A DNA stretch of 64,000 bases from an uncultured Clostridia bacterium (GTDB lineage Bacteria > Bacillota > Clostridia > Peptostreptococcales > Anaerovoracaceae), in NCBI GenBank assembly GCA_934233735.1, contig CAKQGQ010000002.1, forward strand, positions 1 to 64,000, written 5' to 3'. Position numbers and translations under genes: made by a program. Positions 52,884-61,408 of the stretch are shown piece by piece. The stretch's first letter is position 1; the number at the start of each line of letters is the position of its first letter. Under the pieces are notes generated by a model. The model was not told the origin of the DNA. It saw only the letters and a program-made list of their open reading frames with translations, and did not search any database.

Positions 52884-55568
52884 ATGAATAAGACCGCAAT
52901 GAAAAATTTTGCCGTTTGGGCGAGAAAAAAACTTAGGGAAGACATTACATACAAGGCAGGACTGCTCGGTGTCAGCGAAAAAGGCATCGCCGAACCGTTA
53001 CCCGAGTCCTCCCGCGATTTGCAGTTCTTTGACATCGGAACGAAGGCGTACGGACAAGCGGCGGGCAATGAAATCAAACAGCGAAACGCCCTTGTCCATG
53101 CCATACAGGAAAAAGCGCGTACCTCGGATTATAAAACGGCATTTGATGCCATTATAGAAGAAGCCGCATACACCTGGTTTAACCGTCTGCTTGCGATTCG
53201 CCTCATGGAAGTCAACGATTATCTGCCTTCCCGCGTTCGCGTGCTCTCATCGGAGACGAGCGGTAAGCGCGAACCCGATCTGGTGACCGCGCCGTTTGAT
53301 ACGGATTTGGAATTTACCGAGGCAGAGCAGGAGAAGATTATGAAGCTCAAAGACGATGCGAGCAGCGCCGCTTCCGACGTGCTCTTTCGCATGCTCTTCA
53401 TCAAGCAGTGCAACAAACTCCACGAGATCCTGCCCGCGCTGTTTGAGGAAACGCTGGACTACACCGAACTGCTGCTCAATATCTCCTTCACAGACCCCGA
53501 CGGCATCGTATCCCACTTGATAAACGACATTGCCGAGGAAGATTTTGATATCAGCCGGCAGGGGGAGAATGGAGAAACCGCAGGACAGGTGGAAATCATC
53601 GGATGGCTGTATCAATACTACAACATTGAATTAAAGGACGAAACCTTTGCCTTGCTCAAGAAGAACGTCAAAATCACAAAGGAACGTATTCCTGCAGCAA
53701 CACAGCTTTTTACACCCGACTGGATTGTCCGCTATATGGTCGAGAATAGTCTCGGCAGGCTTTGGGTGGAAGGACACCCAAGCAGCGACAGCTTAAAAGA
53801 AAACTGGAAGTATTATTTAGAAGAAGCAGAGCAGGAAGCGGATGTGCAAGCAGTACTTGCAAAAATTCGAGAAGAACACGCTAAATTAGCACCGGAAGAT
53901 CTGAAAGTGATAGACCCTTGTATGGGTTCTGGTCACATTTTGGTCTATTGTTTTGATGTCCTTATGCAAATCTACGAATCCCAAGGCTATACACAAAGAG
54001 ATGCGGTACAGGCAATTTTTGAACATAACCTGTTCGGGCTGGATATTGATAAACGAGCAGCGCAATTAACTTACTTCGCAGTGATGATAAAAGGCCGCCA
54101 ACATGACCGCCGTTTCTTTAGCCGCGGCATTAAACCACATATCTATGCAATCGAGGAAAGCAACGACATCAATCGCAATCAGTTAGCCTATTTCGGCGCA
54201 GACCTCAGCGACATGGAAAAGAATATGGCGACCATGCAAATAACAGAACTGCTCGATACTTTTACAGACGCAAAGGAGTACGGCTCGATTCTGAACGTAA
54301 ATCAATACGATTGGGACTTGCTGCAAAGATATGTGGAGAGTGTAAGCACAGCCGGGCAGTTATCTTTTGATGCCATTGGCATTGAAGATACACAGGCTAA
54401 GCTGTTATACCTCCTTGAAATTGCAAAGACGATGGCACAAAAATACCATGTGGTAGTAACCAATCCGCCGTATATGGGAAGCAGTGGCATGAGTGCGAAA
54501 CTTTCGGATTATGTTAAGAAGAATTATCCGGATAGCAAAGCGGATTTGTTTGCTGTATTTATAGAGCACTGCGGAGAAATGACAGAGGAAAGCTGCTACC
54601 AGGCGATGATTACGCAGCATGCTTGGATGTTCTTATCCAGCTTTGAAAAGTTACGCAAACGGATATTAAAAAATGATATTGTCAACATGGCACACCTCGG
54701 AGCAAGAGCATTTGAAGAAATCGGTGGGGAAGTTGTGCAGACGACCTCATTTGTAATTTGCAATATGCATATTGATGATTACAAGGGCGAATACTGCCGC
54801 TTAATAGAACCTACCACGCAGCAAGGAAAAGAAGAGATGTTCCTTGCAGGCGAAAATAAATATGTATCAAATCAGACAAATTTCGACAAAATTCCCGGTT
54901 CACCTGTGGCATATTGGGTGAGTGAAAAGACATTATTGGTGTACACGAAGCCTTCTCTTAGAAGCTATATGGACTGCAAATCAGGCATTATGACAGGTAG
55001 TGATAAATATATTCGTATTTGGCACGAGCCAACTTTATCAAAAATTAAGTTTAATTGTCATAATAGTAGCGACATGGGCGATATGAAGTGGTTTCCATTA
55101 AATAGCGGAGGTGATTTCAGAAAATGGTACGGTAATAATATAAAGGTGGTTAATCTTTGGAATGATGGCCAAGATATTAGAGAAAATGTAAAAAACTATC
55201 GTTTGAGAGACAAATCATACTATTTCAAGCAAGGTATAACTTGGGGACGAATTACATCTTCGCAAATTGCTTTTCGTGAAGTAGTAGAAGGCAGTTTGTT
55301 CGGAGATGCTGGGCCAATAGGATTTATAAATGAAAAGAGACGGTTTGTTCTTGGATTTTTAAGTTCAAAAGTTGTTGCTAATCTATTACAGATAACAAAT
55401 CCAACTCTTAATTTTCAAGTCCACGATATTATGGGATTGCCGTTAATTATAATGCTTGAGGAAGCAGAAAAAGTAGAAACTATTGTTGGAAGAAATATTG
55501 AACTATCAAAAAAAGACTGGGATTCCTACGAAACTTCGTGGGATTTTAAAAGGAATCCGTTGGTGTGA
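52884..55568 (+). CDS. pglX: PglX adenine methyltransferase, N-terminal part (split gene)
   Basis: These 894 residues form the N-terminal three-quarters of the BREX adenine-specific DNA methyltransferase. The SAM motif is DPCMGSGHI at about residue 344 and the catalytic NPPY is at about 527. A target-recognition region follows (about 640-860), whose DNA is clearly more AT-rich than the start of the gene. The frame stops right after ETSWDFKRNPLV, a segment that in ordinary PglX proteins continues directly into the C-terminal domain. The missing part is found as a separate ORF at 57088. The start ATG at 52884 has GGAAGG upstream. Confidence 0.93.
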   Translation: MNKTAMKNFAVWARKKLREDITYKAGLLGVSEKGIAEPLPESSRDLQFFDIGTKAYGQAAGNEIKQRNALVHAIQEKARTSDYKTAFDAIIEEAAYTWFNRLLAIRLMEVNDYLPSRVRVLSSETSGKREPDLVTAPFDTDLEFTEAEQEKIMKLKDDASSAASDVLFRMLFIKQCNKLHEILPALFEETLDYTELLLNISFTDPDGIVSHLINDIAEEDFDISRQGENGETAGQVEIIGWLYQYYNIELKDETFALLKKNVKITKERIPAATQLFTPDWIVRYMVENSLGRLWVEGHPSSDSLKENWKYYLEEAEQEADVQAVLAKIREEHAKLAPEDLKVIDPCMGSGHILVYCFDVLMQIYESQGYTQRDAVQAIFEHNLFGLDIDKRAAQLTYFAVMIKGRQHDRRFFSRGIKPHIYAIEESNDINRNQLAYFGADLSDMEKNMATMQITELLDTFTDAKEYGSILNVNQYDWDLLQRYVESVSTAGQLSFDAIGIEDTQAKLLYLLEIAKTMAQKYHVVVTNPPYMGSSGMSAKLSDYVKKNYPDSKADLFAVFIEHCGEMTEESCYQAMITQHAWMFLSSFEKLRKRILKNDIVNMAHLGARAFEEIGGEVVQTTSFVICNMHIDDYKGEYCRLIEPTTQQGKEEMFLAGENKYVSNQTNFDKIPGSPVAYWVSEKTLLVYTKPSLRSYMDCKSGIMTGSDKYIRIWHEPTLSKIKFNCHNSSDMGDMKWFPLNSGGDFRKWYGNNIKVVNLWNDGQDIRENVKNYRLRDKSYYFKQGITWGRITSSQIAFREVVEGSLFGDAGPIGFINEKRRFVLGFLSSKVVANLLQITNPTLNFQVHDIMGLPLIIMLEEAEKVETIVGRNIELSKKDWDSYETSWDFKRNPLV

Positions 55569-55583
55569 AAAAGGGAATCTTTG

Positions 55584-56981
55584 ATGGAAAATACAGTAGA
55601 AAAATCCATTTTGATTGGAAATGGAATCAATATCAATTTTGGAGGCAATGCATATACCAATGACTTTATAATCAAGAGAATTGTCTTCAATGCTAAAGCA
55701 AGCAAATATGATCCATTATTTGATAATGGGATCAGCGGAAATGAAATTGCAAACATCTTTATAGGGCTAGCTGATTGGGCAAATGATATTTCTGAAGGAA
55801 AATATGATGCAATAATTCCTGATGAGGAAAAGCACATCCTCGAAGATTTTAAGAAACGGTATGATTGGAAGTTGGCTCATTACTATGAAGTTGGACTTGA
55901 AGATTGGCTGTTTATCCTTCATGTCTACTTCTTAAAAAATGCAGACATATCAGACAACTGGATTTCAGCAAAGCAGGGATTTGAAAGAATGATGCTTGAT
56001 GCAATCTATAACGACGGAGATATTCAAAAACTTCATGAAGCTATGAATAAACCTGTACGAAAGTGGTTATTAGGATTCGATAATGTTTTTACGCTCAACT
56101 ATGATAACAACATTGAGGATCTGATAAAACGGAATGTGTTTCACTTGCATGGAGACTTTCGAACGCCAGCAAACAGTGAGAATCCGCAAACCCTAATAGG
56201 GTATATGAGATTGGACAGCGGAGAAAATGTAGTTATTCCACAGTTTGAACACTGTTTTTGCAATGCTCTTTTCGATTATGACGGTGAGCATAAGTATGAT
56301 ATTGCATATGCATTTGAAAAGGGAAGAGAGGGTCTAAAGAGCCTAGAAACAAGTGATATTCCATCAGAGTTTTTTCCTGCGCCAATACAAACGATGCTTC
56401 AATTACATAAGGAACATCCAGAACTTACATTTAGTTGTAATTATCATTTCACCGAATTCAAAGAGTTGACAGGGGAACTTCATATTATCGGGATGTCCCC
56501 TAAAAATGATGCCCATATTTTCAAGTTAATCGATGCAAGTAATCTTAAAAAGATTATATTCTACTACTACTCCAATGGAGAAGTGAATAATCAGTTACCT
56601 ATTCATCAAGCGGTTGAATATAGGAGTGCTCAAGAACTTTGGAATAATTTAAGTGCTTTGCCGAAACAGTATAATTGCAATTATCCCATTCCAAAATCCG
56701 AGGAATTGAAAGAATTCTTTGAATTATTCAATTTGATGTCAGATGATGATGTTTCTGAAAAGGACATTATACGGAGTGTCAATTCAATTCCGCAGTTTAA
56801 GGTGAAGGCTTTGTGTCAAACGGTATTAAATGAGATAAGAAAATTACGAGTACCTGAAAACGATGCAGAGCAACAATGCCAGTTTCGTGAAGTAAGTAGG
56901 ATTGCTTTAAGAGAAGGTATTCTGCCATCCGCATTGTATGTTCACATGATGATGTACATGAATGAAAATAAAGTAGAATAA
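55584..56981 (+). CDS. AbiH/SIR2-like protein embedded inside pglX
   Basis: This 465-residue protein starts 15 bp after the pglX stop, with an AGGGA site. Motifs fit the AbiH/SIR2-like superfamily: an N-terminal nucleotide-binding loop ILIGNGININFG (about 9-20), GLEDWLFILHVYF (about 108-120), FTLNYDNNIEDLI then VFHLHGDF (about 168-190), and GELHIIGMSPKNDAHIF (about 295-311). Members of these families act in abortive infection, some as NADases; NADase activity here is not proven. It has no promoter of its own that I can see and so is expressed from the BREX transcript. Composition is AT-rich compared with brxC and pglZ, which suggests independent acquisition. Confidence 0.75.
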   Translation: MENTVEKSILIGNGININFGGNAYTNDFIIKRIVFNAKASKYDPLFDNGISGNEIANIFIGLADWANDISEGKYDAIIPDEEKHILEDFKKRYDWKLAHYYEVGLEDWLFILHVYFLKNADISDNWISAKQGFERMMLDAIYNDGDIQKLHEAMNKPVRKWLLGFDNVFTLNYDNNIEDLIKRNVFHLHGDFRTPANSENPQTLIGYMRLDSGENVVIPQFEHCFCNALFDYDGEHKYDIAYAFEKGREGLKSLETSDIPSEFFPAPIQTMLQLHKEHPELTFSCNYHFTEFKELTGELHIIGMSPKNDAHIFKLIDASNLKKIIFYYYSNGEVNNQLPIHQAVEYRSAQELWNNLSALPKQYNCNYPIPKSEELKEFFELFNLMSDDDVSEKDIIRSVNSIPQFKVKALCQTVLNEIRKLRVPENDAEQQCQFREVSRIALREGILPSALYVHMMMYMNENKVE

Positions 56982-57087
56982 CGTTGAAAAAGATTTTATT
57001 ATTGAAGGATTACAAATTTTGCTACGCTAAAACAAATATGACACCAAAAGAGTCAAAAATTCCAGTTCGATTTTAGGAGGTAGTAAT

Positions 57088-58056
57088 ATGTCTAGACTAA
57101 TTTCAGATAAATACACAGCTTGGAAATCTGAGTGTGAGCAGCGTTTCCAGCAGTTAAAGACAAATGAAGAGGGACTAAACCGTATTTTCATTGATATTTA
57201 CGGTTTGCAGGATGAACTCACACCGGATGTTGCGAATAAAGATGTAACGGTGCATCGGGTTTTTGATACGAAAGAGGATGTACCGGAGTCCATGAAAGGC
57301 AGTAATTATGTTCGCACGATGCGGGATGAAATTGTGTCGCTGCTTTCCTATGCTGTGGGCTGTATGTTCGGGCGTTATTCGCTTGATGTGGAGGGACTGG
57401 CTTATGCAGGCGGAGAATGGGATGACAGCAAGTACAGCACTTTCATACCCGATGCGGATAACTGCATTCCGATTACGGATGAAGCATATTTTGAGGATGA
57501 CATCGTTGGACGGCTGGTTGAATTTGTGCGCGTCGTTTATGGAGAGGATACCTTGGAAGAAAACCTTGCTTTCATTGCCGCAGCACTTGCTGGTAAAGGT
57601 GACAGCAGCCGCGCAGTGATTCGGAACTATTTCCTGAATGACTTTATCAAAGACCACATCAAAACCTATCAGAAACGACCGATTTACTGGCAGTTTGACA
57701 GCGGCAAGAAAAACGGCTTTAAGGCTTTGGTCTATATGCATCGTTGGAATGCAGATACGGTAGGTAATTTGCGCGTGGAATACTTACATAGAATGCAGCG
57801 GATTTACGAACAGGAAATCCAGCGTATGCAGGAAACGATGGATAACAGCAGCGATTCACGAGAAATATCCAAAGCGACCAAGCGCATGGACAAGCTGCAA
57901 AAGCAGCTCAAAGAAACAAAAGATTACGATGCGATGTTAGCCCATATCGCCCTTTCTCGTATCAATATTGATTTGGACGACGGTGTGAAAGTCAATTACG
58001 AAAAAGTCCAGACAGGGCGCGATGGGAAGAAGCTGCAGATATTGGTGAAAATATGA
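57088..58056 (+). CDS. pglX: PglX C-terminal part as a separate ORF
   Basis: These 322 residues match the C-terminal end of PglX rather than an independent family. ANEEGLNRIFIDIYGLQDEL-type sequence (about residues 25-47), SYAVGCMFGRYSLDVEGLAY (about 88-107) and PIYWQFDSGKKNGFKALVYM (about 200-219) are standard PglX tail motifs. A coiled-coil follows (about 230-280). With the 894-residue first part the total is 1,216, the usual PglX length. It has its own ATG and a perfect AGGAGG site seven bases upstream, so it can be translated as a second subunit. Its last four bases overlap the next ORF (ATGA). Confidence 0.9.
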   Translation: MSRLISDKYTAWKSECEQRFQQLKTNEEGLNRIFIDIYGLQDELTPDVANKDVTVHRVFDTKEDVPESMKGSNYVRTMRDEIVSLLSYAVGCMFGRYSLDVEGLAYAGGEWDDSKYSTFIPDADNCIPITDEAYFEDDIVGRLVEFVRVVYGEDTLEENLAFIAAALAGKGDSSRAVIRNYFLNDFIKDHIKTYQKRPIYWQFDSGKKNGFKALVYMHRWNADTVGNLRVEYLHRMQRIYEQEIQRMQETMDNSSDSREISKATKRMDKLQKQLKETKDYDAMLAHIALSRINIDLDDGVKVNYEKVQTGRDGKKLQILVKI

Positions 58057-58598
58057 GGTATGAAATGAAAGAAGAAAACAAAAAGGATTTAGGCTCAATG
58101 TTTAAGTATTTGACCAGATTTTCGGAAATTAAATATAACAGTGAATTAAAAAGAGAGGATTCTCTTGTCCAGCAAGCAAGCCAAATGCAAACAGCATTCT
58201 CATTTTTGATAGTAGCAGTGTTTATGGTAGCTGCGCTTGTGATTGAGCATAGGAAATACTTGTCACTACGATTTTATTTCGTTTCATTTAGCTTGATAAC
58301 AATTACATTAGTATTCAGTTTACTCTTTGCAATGTTAGCACAGCATAGAAGGAAACAGACAGTCATACCGAATGTCTCGACAATAAGAGACTATATATAC
58401 AATCATGAGAGTGAGTTTGAAACAGAAGAAAAACAAGAGAAGTATTTAATTGATACATATGCAGCAATACAGGAATCAAAAGCAAGCAATAATGATAAGC
58501 GTGTTAAATGGATTCAGAGGTCTATGTGGCTCTTCTATGGGGCGATAGGTTTGTGTTTCTTATCGTTTATTGTTGGAATATGCATGATATTGTTATAG
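58053..58598 (+). CDS. Three-helix membrane protein, BREX accessory candidate
   Basis: This 181-residue protein starts in the ATGA overlap with the pglX second part; an alternative start is at 58065. About 45 polar helical residues precede two close transmembrane helices (about 50-68 and 75-95). A charged helical section of about 60 residues follows, then a third transmembrane helix at the C-terminus (about 157-179). No family is recognised; the topology resembles small membrane effectors linked to anti-phage systems. Its AT-rich composition contrasts with pglZ. It is followed by a small coupled ORF. Confidence 0.7.
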   Translation: MRYEMKEENKKDLGSMFKYLTRFSEIKYNSELKREDSLVQQASQMQTAFSFLIVAVFMVAALVIEHRKYLSLRFYFVSFSLITITLVFSLLFAMLAQHRRKQTVIPNVSTIRDYIYNHESEFETEEKQEKYLIDTYAAIQESKASNNDKRVKWIQRSMWLFYGAIGLCFLSFIVGICMILL

Positions 58599-58613
58599 TT
58601 GGAGGAAGAAAGC

Positions 58614-58805
58614 ATGAAAAAGGAAAACGTAACAAGTAAGAATTTAGAAAATAACTTGTCATCACAAGGGAATAACAACTCCACAGGAGTTACAAAAAAA
58701 CCGGCACAATCGATGAAAGACGTTAGCACAGCGCCAGTGCTCCTCAAAACAGAGTTTGCACAGAAACCAAACCATAGTATAGAGAAAAGAAATAACAAAG
58801 ATTGA
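58614..58805 (+). CDS. 63-residue low-complexity protein
   Basis: This short hydrophilic protein starts MKKENVTSKNLENN with a GGAGG site seven bases upstream. It is rich in Asn, Lys, Ser and Thr, and probably disordered, with no hydrophobic segment. It sits between the membrane protein (15-base gap) and pglZ (start 14 bases after its stop). It might be a partner or antitoxin-like regulator of the membrane protein; that is inference. No homologous family is recognised. Confidence 0.5.
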   Translation: MKKENVTSKNLENNLSSQGNNNSTGVTKKPAQSMKDVSTAPVLLKTEFAQKPNHSIEKRNNKD

Positions 58806-58819
58806 GGGACTATGGTATT

Positions 58820-61390
58820 ATGTCAGAACTAAACTTAAAACAGATCACAGATAAATTAAATACCGAGTTCACCGGTGAGGTGCGGAAGCTGGTCTTTTGG
58901 TATGACGCGGGCGGGGAGTTCGCGGAGGATGTGGACAGCCTTGGGCTTGTGAATGCCGAGGTGCTGCATTTTGCGCGCGACAATCAGTTCTATACCAAGT
59001 ACTTCTTGGAGTGTGTGGACAAGACGACCAACTATCTGGTTTATGCACCGTTTGCCAAGCCGCCGCTGCGAGAAAATCACCTGGCAGATACCATGCGGTA
59101 TTCCAAGGAGTTTGTTGCGGATCGTGCCTCGCTGCTTATCGCGGACTTGGGCTTAGATGAACGATGCAAGCCTGTCCTGCAGCACTATATCGAAACGAAA
59201 TTCTTTGCGGAAAAGAGGCGCACCAAAGCCTTTTGCGATATGGAATTGGGAAACGGAAATCGCCGAACCATTGAAACCGCACTGATGAGCGTGTTGTGCA
59301 AGTGCAAGACGCCTTCCTTTGAAGAGGTTTTGCGGACGGTACTGACAGAGAGCGCATTTGAGGAGAATACATATTTAGCGGAGTTTGCGAAGTACGATTT
59401 GCTGCAGGCATTTTGGAAGCAGGCAGAGGAGGTTTTCGGCTATACGGACGAAACGCCGACCCTCGAAAAGCTTGCGATGACTTTGTTCGTCACGTATACG
59501 GACAAGGTTGTGCCTGCGGAGCTTCCGACAGCGTGGCAGCCGTTTATCACCTTTAAGTCGGGGAATGTCCTTGCTTTTTTAGATAATCTGATGAACAGCT
59601 ATCTTTACGGCGAAAGTTTTGACCGCATTTCGGCGCGGGTATATGAAACCTTAAAGGGCGATGAGGTCTTTCGCAAGCTGCCGACGGAGGCGCTGGTTTC
59701 CTGCGGGATTTTTGCAGGGATAGACCGGATTTTGATAGACTGGGTCACAGAGCGGCTGGAACTGGAAGATACGGCAGCCAAGCTGGGGGATGTCACCATA
59801 CCGCAGCTTGTCAAAACGCGCAGGCAAGGGCACTTCGGGAAGAACTGCCGGAACGCATATTTTGTCCTGCAGAACGCATGGAATCTGATTTGCGGCAGCA
59901 AGTACGAAGCATCGGCAGATCTGCAAAGCATCGTGCAGCGGTACACACGCGAGCTTTATCAGATGGACCGCTATTACCGCTATTTTTGTTATTATCTGGA
60001 TCGCGCAAATCTCGATGCCCTGCAGGAAACAAGCGGAGATGATCCGATAGAAGCGAATCGTTTCGAAGCATTAAAAGCGCTGATTGAAAACATTTATGCA
60101 AACGACTATCTGACAAAGCTCTGCGTCAACTGGAACGAGATATTTTCTCGGGAAGCCGCGTGCCTGAGCATCGATAAGCAGGCGGAATTTTACACACAAA
60201 ACGTGACATACGCAAAAGACCAGTTAGTAATCATTATTTCGGACGCGCTTCGTTATGAGGTCGGCAAAAGCCTGTTTGAAAAGCTGCAGGCGGATGAAAA
60301 ATGCACAGCGACCATGAAGGCCATGGCGAGCACGCTGCCGTCGATTACTTCTTACGGTATGGCGGCGCTGCTGCCGCATAAGTCTTTGGAGCTATCCGAA
60401 GATTATACGGTGCTTGTGGATGGAAAACGAAGCGATACCCTGGAGCAGCGTCAGCAGATTTTGCAAGGCTATCATCCTGCAAGCCGATGCGTGCAGTACG
60501 ATGAGATTAAAAATATGAGCGTTGCGGAGCTCAGACAGGTCTTTACGCGGCAGGAGGTCGTATATATCTACCATAATCAGATTGATGCCAGAGGGGACAA
60601 GCTGAACACCGAAAACGAAGTTTTCCATGCTTGCGAGGAGGCCATCGATGAAATCGCGGCGTTGATTCGGAGACTGACGGTCAGTGCCAACCGTTCGCAT
60701 TTCTTCGTGACGGCGGATCATGGATTCCTGTACCGTCGGAATAAGCTGACGGAAAGCGATAAAATCCAGCCGCCGAAGGGCGCGGGCTCCAATCGTTTCG
60801 GGCGGCGTTATCTCTTGACGGATGCTGGCGTGGACGCGGAAGGAACCGCATCCGTACCGCTTGGAACGATGTTCCAAAACGAGGACAGGCGTGTGGTGAC
60901 CTGTCCGATTGGCGCGGATATTTTTAAAGCGCCGGGAAACGGGCTGAACTATGTGCATGGTGGTTCTTCACCGCAGGAAATGCTGGTTCCGCTGATTGAG
61001 GTCAAGACCGACCGTAGTTTCAAGGAGACGACGACGGCGCAGATTGCGCTGGTCAGCTTGACGACCAAGATTACGAATCTGATCACATCTTTGGATTTCG
61101 TGCAGACGGAACCGGTCAGCGATGTGGTGAAGGAGACGACCTACCGCATTTATTTCGTGGACGGAAACGGTGAGAAAATCTCCAACGAGCATTTGTATAT
61201 CGCCGACAAAAAAGACGAAAATACGGCAAATCGTGTTTTCCGTCTGCGGTTTAACTTTAAGAACAAAAAATACGAGAAGTCGCAAAAATACTATCTGGTG
61301 GCTTGTGATGAGAGTCTGGGACTGGAGATTTTGCGCAGGGAGATCGTGATGGATATCGCCTTTGCGGACGAGTTTGACTTCGGATTTTAA
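58820..61390 (+). CDS. pglZ: BREX alkaline-phosphatase-like protein PglZ
   Basis: The protein has 856 residues when started at the ATG at 58820, with GAGGGA ten bases upstream; an earlier TTG overlaps the preceding ORF. PglZ has an alkaline-phosphatase superfamily domain: the metal/nucleophile region LVIIISDALRYEVG (about residue 470) and the metal motif FVTADHGFLYRRN (about 627). An N-terminal helical region (1-400) and a C-terminal beta domain complete it. It is a diagnostic core BREX gene, essential for defence in tested systems, and acts in the cytosol with PglX. GC content returns to the level of brxC. Confidence 0.95.
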   Translation: MSELNLKQITDKLNTEFTGEVRKLVFWYDAGGEFAEDVDSLGLVNAEVLHFARDNQFYTKYFLECVDKTTNYLVYAPFAKPPLRENHLADTMRYSKEFVADRASLLIADLGLDERCKPVLQHYIETKFFAEKRRTKAFCDMELGNGNRRTIETALMSVLCKCKTPSFEEVLRTVLTESAFEENTYLAEFAKYDLLQAFWKQAEEVFGYTDETPTLEKLAMTLFVTYTDKVVPAELPTAWQPFITFKSGNVLAFLDNLMNSYLYGESFDRISARVYETLKGDEVFRKLPTEALVSCGIFAGIDRILIDWVTERLELEDTAAKLGDVTIPQLVKTRRQGHFGKNCRNAYFVLQNAWNLICGSKYEASADLQSIVQRYTRELYQMDRYYRYFCYYLDRANLDALQETSGDDPIEANRFEALKALIENIYANDYLTKLCVNWNEIFSREAACLSIDKQAEFYTQNVTYAKDQLVIIISDALRYEVGKSLFEKLQADEKCTATMKAMASTLPSITSYGMAALLPHKSLELSEDYTVLVDGKRSDTLEQRQQILQGYHPASRCVQYDEIKNMSVAELRQVFTRQEVVYIYHNQIDARGDKLNTENEVFHACEEAIDEIAALIRRLTVSANRSHFFVTADHGFLYRRNKLTESDKIQPPKGAGSNRFGRRYLLTDAGVDAEGTASVPLGTMFQNEDRRVVTCPIGADIFKAPGNGLNYVHGGSSPQEMLVPLIEVKTDRSFKETTTAQIALVSLTTKITNLITSLDFVQTEPVSDVVKETTYRIYFVDGNGEKISNEHLYIADKKDENTANRVFRLRFNFKNKKYEKSQKYYLVACDESLGLEILRREIVMDIAFADEFDFGF

Positions 61391-61408
61391 GAAAGTGAGG
61401 GAATGTGC

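Noticed and set aside
57088..58056. Second pglX ORF as an independent hypothetical protein
   Set aside because: Its motifs are those of the PglX C-terminal domain, and they continue directly from where the first ORF stops.
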